DNA of 64,000 nucleotides from Tremella fuciformis (lineage: Eukaryota > Basidiomycota > Tremellomycetes > Tremellales > Tremellaceae): positions 1,116,001 to 1,180,000 of the forward strand of contig CP136491.1 in assembly GCA_032768795.1 (NCBI GenBank), given 5' to 3'. How positions within the stretch are numbered: the stretch's first letter is position 1; each line of letters starts with the position of its first letter. The position numbers were made by a program, and so were the translations under genes. Shown one piece after another: positions 53,668 to 64,000 of the stretch. A model generated the notes under the pieces. It searched no databases, was not told the DNA's origin, and saw only the letters and a program-made list of their open reading frames with translations.

Positions 53668-56600
53668 GAGAGCAAGTGCGCACAGAAGGCTTCATATACA
53701 TGAGACTGGGTACTGTCGGCACTCGTCGGTGTTGACTTGATGCCGTACATAACGGTCGTAAGTGCCTAAAAGGAGTGGTCCCTCTAATGACCTGCGGCGC
53801 CGGGGGTGTTTAGCCAATGTGTGGAATCGGCGTCGGCGTCGTCGGTTGTCGGCGAGTTTGAGCTTGTAGGGGCGAGCCGGATGACAGCATGGCGACAAAC
53901 TCAACTCCTGCAACTCTGACCGGGTCCGGGTACGGGTTCCAGCTTCTAGTCCAAGCCGGTGAGGCCCATGGCAGAAGCGAGCTGGGAGGAGGGGAAACGA
54001 GGGACCTGTGTGGACCTGTGGCGCTGGCGTTCACCTCGAGGGCAGGGGCGTTAGTAGGAGGAAGAAATCGCCAGCTGCCCCCATCGCCCATCGCTGTGAG
54101 TGTAACGAGGTGACTACCCCCTTGGTGACCCTCAAGCCACTCGGCCTCTCGGCACCTACGCACATCGCCCAGTTCCGAGGTTGGCCCGTCACTAGTTGTA
54201 CTGCGCCGTACGCTGTACGCGCCTATCGCTTCAACGGAGAGAGAGAGTCAGATCCGCTCGAGCTGGGTTTCCATCGGCGATCGGAGGTTTTTGACCAAAG
54301 GGATTGCTCCGATCAAAGTTGATTTCTCGATCAAACGCCGTAATTTACGATCGGCCTCCACTTTCCACTCTCCTCCTTCCTCCCTCTTGCCTTCCCCTTC
54401 TCTTTGACAGTCACGGTTCTTCCGCAGCCTTTCACAGCCCACCCCAGCTCAGCCAAGCACGCATCGCCTCGCTCGTCTACCGCTCCACCTGCTTGGACAG
54501 CCGCGAATGACGGGGCGCATTCCAGCAAAGCATCGACGCGTCGGAATGCACGACCAACCACGCCGACCGAGGGTCTGCGTGACGAGCGATCGGGGCTTTT
54601 TCCCTTGCCCCGAGATGAGAGATGAGATCATGGGATCTGGGGCGAGCCGCCCTCTGCCTCGCGGGAACGGAAATGAAACGGCCATCTGCATGCCTGGCAG
54701 ACTGGGCAGGCGGGGCGAGGCGGCACGGCGCGGATGCTAAACATGGGCAAAAGGTAGTTCAATTAGTCACCGCATGTGCTCTTTTCTTTTTCTCCAGCTC
54801 GACCAAGGCGGAGGAGCCTCATGCCGTCATCCCGACGGCGGGATCTGGACCAGCATCCCCCTCTCCAAGTCGTAGCATGCCACATGCTCAATCTTACCCA
54901 CCCGACCGACGTGCTATCCTCGGCGAGGCAGAGTAAAACTACTTTAACTAGCACCGTTCTCGTTAGTCCCCATTCCTGCGTCTCGCCTCTCTCCTCTGGC
55001 CTCTGTAGAAGGTGGTTCGACGGTGGAACGTAGCACGTACGTCTCTTTCGTCGGTCGGTATTGCCGTCCTCGATCACCGAGACAACATCCCCCACTCCTG
55101 CATTCCGGCCGGCGCTCCTCTGCCTCTGGCCTCCCGCGAGACCCGTCCTCACCACCACCTCTTCATTCGGCAACAACCAGCTGCCACCATCCAGATCCAC
55201 CCGCCGGCGACTGACCGACACACCGGCTGGGTCCCGCTCCCCACGATCCTCCGTCTCACCTCTGCCTCGCCCCCGCATCACGCCTCGCACAGCGACTGGG
55301 CGAGCCACGACTCAGAGCCAGGTCAGAGGGGAATTAGGGGGAATTTCAGGAATCCAAGGAGAAAAAAGAAATATACGGTCCGCGGAGTCGGCGTTTGCCA
55401 ACCCAGCCCATCCCCCTCCTACCGTCCTCGCTCCTGGACGCTGCGCCGCCCGCCGACCCATCGGAACCAAGTGGCCCCGATCGCACGCCGAGCGCGAGGG
55501 CAGATTACGCAGCTGCAATTAGATCCAAAAAAGACCCAGGCGAGGTCTAGTCTGGTTTGGTGATCGCCGCACAGAAAGACAAAGGCAAACCAGCTGGGAG
55601 GCCACCGGGATTGCAGCGTTATTTTCTGTCTCTTTGCATTTGCCAGCACCACACCGACGTGCGCTCGCCCTCGCTCGCTGGCTCTCGCGCGCGCACGGGG
55701 TAGGTAGTACCGTCCCGTACCGTAGGCCTGGGCCGGGAACGAGCTAGCTCCAACCATCTGGGTTTGGGCTCGTTTTGACCTCGATTCGCCGCCGTTCCTA
55801 CGCCATCCCGAGCTCGGAACGACTAGCCCACACGCCAGAGCGCACAGTCGCAGAGCACCAAGTCCGATAGACCGGCGATCGTGGACACATGCCCAGCGCA
55901 ACACACCAAGGGAGGACGGACCACGGACGTTGTCATTAGTCCCCATATTCTCTCACTGTGCAGACGCACACCGGTCCAGATCTCCCCTCATCTCATCTCG
56001 TCTTCGTCAGCTCTTCGCCTCCTCGTCTTTCTGTCCGGATCCCGCCCTGCCGCTCGGCCCGCGCCTTGCTAGGCTCGTTCCACTAGTGCATTTGGGATTG
56101 GCGAAAAAACGGTCCAAAGTCGTCGGCGGGACGAAAAGGAATCCAGAAAAAGAGCAACGGAGCGGATCCCCACGTCCAGTCTGTTCCAGCGACGCCATAG
56201 TCATCTTATAATCGCCAGCCTGGCGCATCCCCAACTGCCCCGAAAGAACGGGACAGCCCCTCTTCTCGACACCCTCGCCACCCTACACTAGTCTCGGAGT
56301 AACGTTCTTAGCTGTTGCAGATCAGCGTCAAACGGTGACAACCATCGACCCCCCGATACCCCCCCTTTGCCGCCATTACCCAATCGCGCCACCTTCCCAG
56401 GCATTCTTTGCCTCTTCCATCCTCTTCTTCACCGCAATCGGCTCTTCCGGCACCACCGTCTACCCTATACCTCTTATAGGCAGCAGAAGACGCGCATTCC
56501 GTGTCGAGAAGGCCCTCCCGAATCGCGGCATCCAGTCTCCCGCCCTCGAGCGCTGAGCCCGCGGCCGCCCCCGTGCCCGCACCTCGATCGCGTCACCTCG

Positions 56601-56905
56601 CCGCCCCTCTCATATATATAGTACGGCAACAAGAGCCCGAATTCCCATTCCTCCTGTTCTCGACATCTTGACCACACCTTGACGAACAAATTGAGTCACA
56701 GAACACAGCATCTCAATTGTTCCCTCTTGGCGTCACCGACTCGCTGGTCACTCGACAGGCGCGCTGAGCCTCTTCAGAGGTCTTGATAGCGGCTCTTTCA
56801 TCGGCTGGTCGATCAGCTTAAAGGTAAACTGGACCGACCGTCCGCGCCGACAAGCTGTCGAGAGTCAGCCTATATCACCCGACCTACCCACCCCACTCTT
56901 TCGCG
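53668..56905. other. Long region (3.2 kb) with no clear gene upstream of the bZIP gene
   Basis: Open frames of up to about 183 codons occur on both strands (54763-55308 minus, 55012-55563 plus, 55419-55946 minus), but they overlap in opposite directions, are Arg/Pro/Ser-biased and match nothing I know. The right half, 56200-56900, is pyrimidine-rich with TATATATA at about 56613-56620, and fits a long promoter and 5' leader for the bZIP gene. A non-coding RNA could be hidden here. Confidence 0.4.
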
Positions 56906-58375
56906 ATGGCATCAGGACCATTAGGGGACTCACCCAATCATCTCATCCCCTCGAAACGCCCATCCTCTGACTACCTGCCGTACGCAAGTCCACATTCCTA
57001 CCCACCCTCCGGCAGCCATTTGCCTCCCCCGCAAATCCCAAACACCCACACACACCCACACCCACATTCCCATCCTCAAACCAGTCCATACGCTCCAGGG
57101 ATAGTCCCGCTCATCAACGGCAGCATGGACGACGATGACGCTTCGCGCTCGCGGAATGCCAAAGCCCAAAGACGTCATCGTGAGAAGCGTAAGGCGCACT
57201 TGAAAGCCGTGAGTCTCATCAGTCGCACGTGCCGGTTTGCGCTCTCGCGCAATGCTGAGAGCACTCAAGCTAACGATCAGCTCGAAGAATCAGTACAGGT
57301 CCTTACGGTACAGCTGGACGATGCTCGACGGCAGTTGGCAGGTCAAGGAGGCTCGGCGGGCGGGCCGTCTCGCCTTCCGATGGGGGTAACCGACAAGGAC
57401 TATGCCCAACTTCAAGCAGAGAACTCGTTCCTGCGCGAGGAGAATGCCGACTTGCGGCGGCAGTTGTATGCCTTTCGGTTGAACCCTCATCTTCAGCCAC
57501 CGCCGCCGCACGAGTTCCCAGCGCCCGAGGGATCGGTGAAACCCGACTCGTCCCCAGTGACGGCGCAGTATGGTCTGCACCAGCCGCAGCCCCATCAGTC
57601 GCACTCGTATGGTCATCCCGTGATCCCATCGCCACATCGGGCTAACAGTGGCTCGGACAGGCAACTAGGCGTGAGTGACCACGTCCACTCTGTACACCCT
57701 TCACACCATTTCGGCGGCGCGTCGGGCCACTTGGGAGCGGGATCAATGCCGGCGGGATGGTGAATGTCGTCGACATATCGCTGATCTGGGAGGACTCGCT
57801 TCCGTCGACCGGAGAGGGTTCGTCCGGGCCCAGCAGCTCGTCGAGCTTTCCCCCTTTGACTGGGTTGGAGCATATGACCCCATTGCCGCGCACCCGTCGA
57901 GGCCCGTCCGCGTCGTCCGTACGTCCCTTTCGGCTTGCCGGTTCAGTATACGATCCAACGTGCTGATCAGCAGGCCCCGGCTGCCTCTCCCTACCTCCCT
58001 CCTGTCAACTTCGACTCGCGCGATCGATACCATCAACCCCAGTCCCAATCGCAGGGGGCATCTGCGCTGCGTTATGACGCCCAGATGTTCAACTCGCCCA
58101 CTGTCCAGCCGCCTCCTCACTCTCTCCCTCGCTCTGGCTCGAGCCAATCACAGATGTATCAGCAGCCTTCGGGGGCTACTTCGTCCAATTCGGCTAGCGG
58201 CAGTAACACCGAGGGGATGTATCGGCAGGACTCTGCGAGCGAAATGTGGGGTCCAGAGTCCGGTCCCCCTCCTTTCTCATATGGCATGGGCTTCGGTCCT
58301 GGTCCTAGTGGCTCGAACGCGCCTCCGCCCGGCGGCGGTTCGAATCAGCCCGACGACTGGCGAGAAGGACAATAA
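56906..58375 (+). CDS. bZIP transcription factor
   Basis: DNA-binding regulator. From ATG 56906 (MASGPLGDSPNHLIPSKRPS): a His/Pro-rich N-terminus, then the basic region SRNAKAQRRHREKRKAHLKA with the N-x7-R signature (Asn then seven residues then Arg), split by an intron near 57209-57280, then the zipper LEESVQVLTVQLDDARRQL and a second heptad-rich helix YAQLQAENSFLREENADLRR. After an intron near 57669-57743 come VNVVDISLIWEDSLPSTGEG and, after another near 57918-57970, a Gln/Ser/Gly-rich tail ending QPDDWREGQ (stop 58373-58375). I cannot name the orthologue. The tail after the zipper is low complexity, as in an activation domain. Confidence 0.82.
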
Positions 58376-58643
58376 CAACTACCTATCGAATAATAACAAA
58401 GAGGGAACACATGTAAGTCGGGACTCGCTGAGGGTAGAGATTATGTCTATCATGTGTGATCTATGTGTCTGGTTTGGGGTTTCCTATCCATGTCTCACGT
58501 TCCATGCATTTTCCTTCATTTAAGCTTAGCAGCCGTGTCTTGGGGTTGGCGACTGGTCTCGGTTACCCGGGCAGCCGGCGGGTCCAGAGTCTAATGAAAC
58601 GGAGTAGCGTCGGCGATGACGATGGCCCGACCTCGACAATAGG

Positions 58644-58650
58644 TATATAA
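58644..58650 (+). promoter_or_regulatory. TATA box of the DUF985 cupin gene
   Basis: TATATAA lies 62 bases before the ATG at 58712, a normal position for a fungal TATA box. Confidence 0.5.
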
Positions 58651-58711
58651 GTGAAGCTGTAGCGTTGCTCCCACCACACTGCCTCGCAAGTGTATAGCGC
58701 GTCACAGTAAG

Positions 58712-59538
58712 ATGTCCGCCCCGTACCCTTACCCGACTCCCAACCCGACGCTCATCAAGTCGCTCCACCTGCTGGAGCACTTCGAAGGCGGCTACTTTGC
58801 CCAGACCGTCTCCCTCGAATCGACACCCTCTACCGGCCCCGGTCTCGCAGGCCCCGGGCTCCCGCCCAGCAAGGCCCTGGACGGCCGCGTCCAGAGCGCC
58901 TGGGGCGAAGGTGCCGACCTCGTCTCTGAGACGGACGGGCCGTCGACCAAGGAGAAGCAGGGCGGAGAGGTCGTCGAGGCCACGCAGATCTATTATCTGT
59001 TGACGGCGGAGAAGTACCGCGGGAGGATGCACTTCAATCTCCACCCTGTGAGCCTGGCCCTCTTGCTCTCGCAGCTCGCCCCGCTCACACGCTCGCAGCA
59101 CTTCCACCTCCTCCACGCCGGCCGGTCCCTCTACACACTCATCAAGCCGCCCACCGCGCCCGGCGAGCTTCCGCAGATCCGGCGCGTCATCATGGGCCCC
59201 CATATCGAGCAAGGCGAGGTCATGCAGCTCTACGTCCCCGGCGGGTGGTGGAAGGCGTCCGAGATTCCCGAAGAGGACCTCTTGCTGCTGGACGCGCCGG
59301 GCGACGGGGCACCCAGCAAGGACAGCATTGGGTGTCTCGTCAGCGAGATTGTCGTGCCGGGCTGGAACCCCGACCAGCACATGTTCTTGGACACGGACAA
59401 GGTGCGCAGCCTTGCAACAGCTTCAGCTTGGACAAGACTGACTCGCAGCTTAAGTCGATGTGGAGTGGCAAGGACGGCTGGGAGCAGTATGAGAAGTACA
59501 CCAAGGCGCCGGAGGGCCTGTCGTACCCGGACAAGTAG
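58712..59538 (+). CDS. Cupin superfamily protein (DUF985 / Cupin_5, yeast YML079W-like)
   Basis: Small beta-barrel protein of unknown substrate. Yeast YML079W and bacterial members have a cupin pocket. From ATG 58712 (MSAPYPYPTPNPTLIKSLHL): the family start LLEHFEGGYFAQTV, an insert rich in Gly/Ala, then ATQIYYLLTAEKYRGRMHFN, an intron at about 59048-59099 (GTGAGC...CGCAG), HFHLLHAGRSLYTLIKP, GEVMQLYVPGGWWKASEI, IGCLVSEIVVPGWNPDQHMF, a second intron at about 59402-59450, and WEQYEKYTKAPEGLSYPDK ending at 59538. The reading HFNLHP-HFHLLHAG across the intron matches the family core. The 58826-58970 insert is longer than usual and may be a surface loop. Confidence 0.85.
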
Positions 59539-59698
59539 GCCCCGAGCTGGCACGGCCAGATGCCTTGCGTTGGTCCGCATGTCCCGTCTTCTTGTATCAT
59601 CCATAGCATTGTGCGTAGATCGTAGATGTGCATAAATCATTACTCTAACGCTCTACTCGTACCGCCTCGTGGCTCGGCCACACCTCGCCTCGCGGCTC

Positions 59699-60639
59699 CT
59701 ACTTGGCCGCCGCCATCCAGGCATCGATCTGCGCCTGCTCCACCCCATCCAGGCGATGCACCAAGTAGTCCACCTCGACGTCCTTTGTCAACGGGATCAC
59801 GTAGTCGCGGTACATGCCCACCACCTGCTCAATGTCGATCTTGCCCTTGCCCTCCTGCGCAGGCACGACCCGCCCGTCCGCGTCCATCTCGCACCCGTAC
59901 ACCCGCGCTTTGTTGCCCAGCCGCACCAGCAGCTTGGCCTCCACCGCCGGCTTCGTGATCAGCCCCGCGAGCGCCTCCTTGTTCGGCGGTGACGCGAGGA
60001 TGTGCGGTATAAAGTCGTGCGGCGCCTCGAGGAACTTGGACTCGCTCACGAACATGCCGTAGTGGATGCGCCGGCTCAGCGCCTGCAGCACCTCGACGTC
60101 TCGCGTCGCGGCGCTGCCGTAGTTGCCGTCGTCGCCCGCTGGGCAGATCCCCGGCGAGATGTGGTCCACGTAGAAGGACAGGATGCGCGCGTTGACATTG
60201 GTCGAGGGGTGCTGGGCCGCCGGGGGGTACAGCAGGGTCGGGTATGTCTGAGGTGCGAGGAGGGGTTTGGGCAGGAGGTGGAGTGGCGTGAAGGCGTGCT
60301 CGTCGGGCGAGGTGTAGCGGCGCGCTTTGGCTGGAGGCTGAGCAGGCCTCCTCAAGCCCACCAAGTCGACGTACCGTGGAAGCTCTCAATCTCGAAGATG
60401 AACCATTCCAGCCATGTCCCGTCCCATTTAATCTCCTCTTTGAACGCTCCAGGCTGGTAGATACGGGCATTGTGGGCAAACTGGGCTCGTTCAATCAGGA
60501 CTACTTATCAGCTGTCCGACAAGAGAGCGCCTCGAGGAGACTGACGGAAGATGATGGTGTCTTCGAGCCGGATGAGCGTGTTCCGGATTCGCTCGAGCGA
60601 GAGGAGCTCTGAGCTCTGCAGGCCGGACGTGAAGTTCAT
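59699..60639 (-). CDS. ARO7: Chorismate mutase (allosteric, fungal type)
   Basis: Converts chorismate to prephenate, the first step toward Phe and Tyr. Fungal all-helical enzyme, cytosolic, normally inhibited by Tyr and activated by Trp. From ATG 60639 ([20 protein letters not shown]): [11 protein letters not shown] with the active-site Arg, an intron at about 60492-60546, [34 protein letters not shown], an intron at about 60322-60375, then [100 protein letters not shown], ending [11 protein letters not shown] at 59699. All three family blocks are intact. Confidence 0.93.
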
Positions 60640-60960
60640 CCCGCTGGCTCCTCAAAGCACAACTTTGTTGATCTGCAAAGAGTTGGCTACGAGATATAGC
60701 CCAGAAGCCCTAGTCCGAGCGGCCGGACAGCCCGAGCTTGCCTCCCCGGTCGCGTGAATGTGGCAGTGTGGCACCTGGGATTCTGGTCGCCGCCAGAGGA
60801 GAATCCGCAGACGCACACGAAGTCAGAGGCAATACAATGCATCATGTAATATGAAGTAGCCCATAGAGTCAAAGATCCACAGAGTCGACGGGAAAAGGGG
60901 CGAGGGCCACGGCCAGCCCCGGAAGAGGCTGTTTTAGTGGCCATCGGAACCAGAGTCTCA
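60640..60960. promoter_or_regulatory. Upstream region of ARO7
   Basis: About 320 bases between the chorismate mutase start and the stop of the next minus-strand gene. No motif identified. Confidence 0.35.
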
Positions 60961-61537
60961 TTATCCCTTGTGGTTGTGAGCGTACTGCACCGTGGCAGTC
61001 ACGGTCTTCCCCACAATGACTGTCCCATCAACCGAGCATTTCTTGGGCTTGTCTCTGCTAGGTTTCTTGGCGTTGTCCGGCAGGACTGCCTCGTCGTTGC
61101 CGTCAAAGTCGGGGGACAAAGTGCCGTTCTCGACACTTGACGCCCCATCTGAGTACTCCGAGGCCGCACTGTGGTCTTCACGCCCGAAGATAGACGGTAC
61201 TTCAGTGGCAAAGGGAATCCAGCATGTCTTGTCCACTCCAGAGCACGAGGGCCCCACAGAGGGTCCCGGAGCTATATGTACCGTGGCTGTATGGTACTCC
61301 GGCTGTTTAATCGTCTTGGTTTTGCACGAACCTCGCTCTTATAGGCCTAAGAGGTTACTGCCGGGTGTCTCGACCTGGTTTGGGGAAAGTAAAGGTCGTT
61401 GGACGGAGCCGTACCAACGGAAGGCGTATGGTTTCGCTCTGCTCATCGATGTCCGAGACATTGCCAGAGTGCGATGTGCCTGGACCTACAGAGTGTGCAG
61501 CCAAGGACAGGGCTGTAGTCTTAGATAGCGCGACCAT
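60961..61537 (-). CDS. Thr-rich secreted-type paralog 3, short or degenerate
   Basis: Member of a local tandem family. The start at 61537 (MVALSKTTALSLAAHS) is a weak signal peptide like that of paralog 2. The conserved first block is seen at about 61310: GSCKTKTIKQPEYHTATVHI, then VGPSC. This is followed by CWIPFATEVPSIFGRED, equal to SYVPFATKHPSLFPRED of paralog 2. A second block begins KKCSVDGTVIVGKTVTATVQ, but the protein ends soon after (HNHKG), about 25 residues short of the others. An in-frame TAA (about 61330) separates the two parts unless an intron of about 40 bases covers it, so this copy may be broken. Confidence 0.5.
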
Positions 61538-61865
61538 GATGAGTAGTCGTCAAAAGATTTGTATGGGAGAAAACGGCTGCGCCTGAGCTGCAGATGACAT
61601 TCGATCAGAGATTCTCATTGCACAGCGTCTCCATACACGTGTCAGGTTCAGCATGAAGGGGACTGAGCCGGGCTATAAGCCTGAGTTCCCCTGTGTAGTT
61701 CTGTCGTTTCGGACGCCATTTGGCAGGCGAATTGAAGGGAGTTGGCTGGTAGCAGAGACTTGACTGGCATATCGTGATATCACATGGTTCACGCCTTGGA
61801 CCTCGCGATCACCATAAAGAGTCTAATGCAAAAACAAAGGACGTGAGCGACGGTCCATACCTCCC

Positions 61866-62594
61866 TCACATCCACCACGGCTGAAGAGCGCGAGTAGCGT
61901 CGCTCCTCATGGTGGTCATTGGTGCCAGACGCTGTCCATCGTAGGTAGTCTCCCCAGGCAGGGTCGATGTCTGGAAGGTCTCGACCGGAGTCTCTACCAC
62001 CGTCGCTGTAGTGGTCTTGGTCACTGTAGTGGTCACGTAAGTGGTGCACTTTGCACGCTTGTACAACAGGGAATCAGCGTCCGTGTGACTATTGGCATCC
62101 ACTTCGGGCTCTTCCTCCTCCTCCTCGGCCTCCTCCGGGACACCATCCTCTCCCGGATCTGTGTAGGTCGCATAATCGGCCACACTTTCACCGAGATCCA
62201 CATTCCCCTCGATCATCATAGGACGGGCTCCCTCTGCCCCAGCCTCTGCGTCCTCTCGAGGGAACAGGGACGGGTGCTTTGTCGCGAAGGGTACGTAGGA
62301 GGTGCTCGTAGCTCCCGCTATGACCGAGGGGGTCACGAACACAGTAGCCGTCTCAAAGACCGTATGTTTCCGGGTCTTGCGCTTGCAAGTCCCTCGTCCC
62401 TGCAGCTCATCATCCCTTTCGCCCTCTTCCGATGGGCCATAGTCATTGTCGACCAATGAGGGCGCAATAACGTCGAAGGATGACTCAGGGAGTTCCGTTG
62501 CTTGAGCGAGTCCAGTAGCTGACTCAAGTGTAGATGGCAGGGGACTCAGTGCGCTCGAGGCGGCAAGAGCACTGACGACGGAGACACGTACCAT
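61866..62594 (-). CDS. Thr-rich secreted-type protein, paralog 2
   Basis: Unknown function. Start at ATG 62594, since this gives a good signal peptide (MVRVSVVSALAASSALSPLP); the frame is open upstream but without an ATG. After the signal come a polar region, block 1 (GTCKRKTRKHTVFETATVFV, then TPSVIAGATSTSYVPFATKH), a Glu-rich linker (EEAEEEEEEPEVDANS), block 2 (AKCTTYVTTTVTKTTTATVV, then TSTLPGETTYDGQRL) and the end RALQPWWM. The Thr/Val-rich blocks resemble cell-wall or adhesin-type modules. Each block begins with a single Cys. No GPI signal or transmembrane helix is clear at the end. Confidence 0.65.
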   Translation of the reverse strand: MVRVSVVSALAASSALSPLPSTLESATGLAQATELPESSFDVIAPSLVDNDYGPSEEGERDDELQGRGTCKRKTRKHTVFETATVFVTPSVIAGATSTSYVPFATKHPSLFPREDAEAGAEGARPMMIEGNVDLGESVADYATYTDPGEDGVPEEAEEEEEEPEVDANSHTDADSLLYKRAKCTTYVTTTVTKTTTATVVETPVETFQTSTLPGETTYDGQRLAPMTTMRSDATRALQPWWM

Positions 62595-62944
62595 TGTCGG
62601 CAATGAGTTTGCAGAGCTTCCCACCGGTTGTAGGCTGTGTGCAGGGACCAGATCCCGTGGGAGAGGGAAGGGAATTTATATCTCTACCGTTATCTCTCAA
62701 GACCAATAGTTCGCCATGACGAGTTGTCACGGCATGAGCACGTCTTGGACGGCTATTCTGAAACGCTATCACTGCGCCGCGCGGTTTTCATGTGTCTTAT
62801 CGCGTGGGCCAGCAAATGGCCATGAGCATCTTGAAACATTGCTGAGGTGAAAGGAGTGCTTAGAGTAGGTGTATCAGACAGAAGAGACAGATGCCATACG
62901 TGTGGAGGAGAAGTCGAGGGCTGTACAATGAAAGACACCTGAGC
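62595..62944. promoter_or_regulatory. Promoter region of paralog 2
   Basis: An AATTTATAT element near 62671-62679 lies about 80 bases upstream of the ATG at 62594 and could be a TATA box. The rest has no gene. Confidence 0.4.
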
Positions 62945-63664
62945 CTAGCGGCGGCGGAAGAAAAAAAAATCTAATGGTTCGGGCCTCCCTTGGGCGTTGC
63001 TTTCGAAGGTCGCCGTCGGGATGAACTCCAGAGTACCGAAGGTCATCTCGCCCGGAAATGTGGAAGTTTGAGAAGCCGGCTCAGGTGTCATCACCACGGT
63101 CTTCGTCTCGACAGCGGTCTCAAAGACGGTCACGTAGTCCGTGCAACCGCTTTTCTTCTTTCCCCATCCCTTGCCTCCCCCGCGCCCCTTGGGCTCCCTC
63201 GCCGCCACCTCTGAAAGATCGGACTCTTCGTCGTGTGACCAAACGAAGTCTCCATATTCTCCGGGATACTCCTGGACATCTTCACCCACTGGCGTTCCCT
63301 CTTCCCCACGTCGCCCCAGGTGCGGTGGTGAGGTTGAGATTGGGACATACTCTGTCGTGGTCGGGTTGGCGGCGCCGGACATCGGGGTCACGTAGAGAGT
63401 CTGTGTCTCGTGAAACGTCTTTGTCCTGGTTTTTGTCTTACACGCTTTGCGCTTACCGAGATCTTCAACCTCCGAGTATACGTCTCTGCTGAGAGGGTAA
63501 TGGTCTTCATGGAGACCGAATCCGCTTGCTTCAGCGGCTGTGGCCGTCGACGGGGTCAAGTAGGTCTCCGTGCCCTCATAAGCGGTAGCCGTTGCAATGG
63601 GTGCCGCATGAGTCACGAAACTATCGCTCGGCCAGTAGGTTGGGTAGTGGGAGGCAGGGTCCAT
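62945..63664 (-). CDS. Thr-rich secreted-type protein, paralog 1
   Basis: Unknown function, same family. Start at ATG 63664 (MDPASHYPTYWPSDSFVTHA); no typical signal peptide is seen, so a 5' exon may be missing. Block 1 is KACKTKTRTKTFHETQTLYV, then ANPTTTEYVPISTSPPHLGR. A Lys/Gly-rich linker (RGGGKGWGKKKSG) replaces the Glu-rich linker of paralog 2. Block 2 is CTDYVTVFETAVETKTVVMT, then TSTFPGEMTFGTLEF. The end is a Phe/Arg run (DFFFFRRR). Order of domains and block positions match paralog 2, so the array arose by tandem duplication. Confidence 0.6.
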   Translation of the reverse strand: MDPASHYPTYWPSDSFVTHAAPIATATAYEGTETYLTPSTATAAEASGFGLHEDHYPLSRDVYSEVEDLGKRKACKTKTRTKTFHETQTLYVTPMSGAANPTTTEYVPISTSPPHLGRRGEEGTPVGEDVQEYPGEYGDFVWSHDEESDLSEVAAREPKGRGGGKGWGKKKSGCTDYVTVFETAVETKTVVMTPEPASQTSTFPGEMTFGTLEFIPTATFESNAQGRPEPLDFFFFRRR

Positions 63665-64000
63665 GATGAGCAATGATACTGTAGAAGATCTGTGTGCGCA
63701 ATGTGTGAATGCACTATGAGAGACTCCTTGTCAGTGTCGTAAAATCACAATGGGCCGGATGGGATTGAAGGGGTAGAATTGGTGGTCACAGTGTCAGCCC
63801 AGAGTGATGGTATTTATATTGTGGGGGACATGTGTATCTTCCGTCCACTCTCTCATCTGCTACTCCACCTCTTCACAGACTCACATATTCCCGAGACGGA
63901 AACTTCCTCGCGAGACGTTTCCCAGAATCGCACGGGCCGCACGTCCTACACGTGTTCCGTGCATGTCATGTGATGTTTCACCCGAAGCTGTCACGAAGAT
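63665..64000. promoter_or_regulatory. Upstream region of paralog 1
   Basis: TATTTATATT at about 63809-63818 lies about 150 bases before the ATG and may be a TATA box. No gene seen to the window edge. Confidence 0.4.

Noticed and set aside
58526..59380. 284-codon minus-strand open frame
   Set aside because: Antisense to the DUF985 cupin gene, in GC-rich sequence where long shadow frames are common.
59829..60494. Second minus-strand frame over chorismate mutase
   Set aside because: Ala/Arg-rich shadow frame. The chorismate mutase frame carries all family motifs.
1..64000. CRISPR arrays, operons, ribosome binding sites
   Set aside because: The sequence is eukaryotic. The only regular repeat is the 187-base minisatellite, whose units have no spacers.

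Overview
The window is eukaryotic and fungal. Genes carry many short GT-AG introns (about 40-60 bases), are spaced on both strands without operons, and encode typical basidiomycete proteins: a Scc3-type cohesin subunit, Sec5, a Chs7-type chitin synthase chaperone, a Tul1/Dsc1-type membrane RING ligase, a CAP10-like GT90 glycosyltransferase and a Rad6 E2. The base composition, intron style and the GT90/Chs7 pair best fit a basidiomycete yeast, probably a tremellomycete. That placement is inference from gene content only.

Layout: 1-3.3 kb holds an MFS sugar transporter. 3.9-15.6 kb holds a large protein of unknown function, SCC3, the succinyl-CoA ligase beta subunit (LSC2) and SEC5. 15.9-17.1 kb has a doubtful minus-strand gene. 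18.8-20.2 kb holds CHS7. 20.6-28.3 kb is an accessory block of unrecognised genes, including a small family of neighbouring paralogs and three single-exon low-complexity proteins. 29.5-33.4 kb holds an EFM6-like lysine methyltransferase, a conserved protein of unknown function and an F-box-like protein. 33.5-41.75 kb is a transposon island. 41.9-53.2 kb is again housekeeping: a YjlB-like cupin, Tul1/Dsc1, GT90, a Zrg17-like zinc transporter and Rad6. A lone 5S rRNA gene sits at 53.6 kb, followed by more than 3 kb without a clear gene and then a bZIP factor, a DUF985 cupin, chorismate mutase and three tandem Thr-rich secreted-type paralogs.

The most informative region is the transposon island. 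An apparently intact autonomous Helitron (33540-39837, minus strand) encodes a Rep-helicase interrupted by three short introns and carries a 187-base minisatellite between its 5' end and the Rep gene. It has inserted at an A^T site seven bases inside the 5' end of a second, non-autonomous Helitron of the same family (plus strand, 33533-33539 plus 39838-40170). That smaller element ends in two successive hairpin-CTAG 3' termini 33 bases apart. A further hairpin-CTAG terminus at 41723-41752, just upstream of the YjlB-like cupin gene, marks at least one more Helitron end.

Most of the remaining genes are not functionally coupled. Several belong to the secretory or cell-surface system (Sec5, Chs7, Tul1/Dsc1, GT90, Zrg17-like transporter, Thr-rich secreted family), but they are scattered and show no sign of being a cluster.
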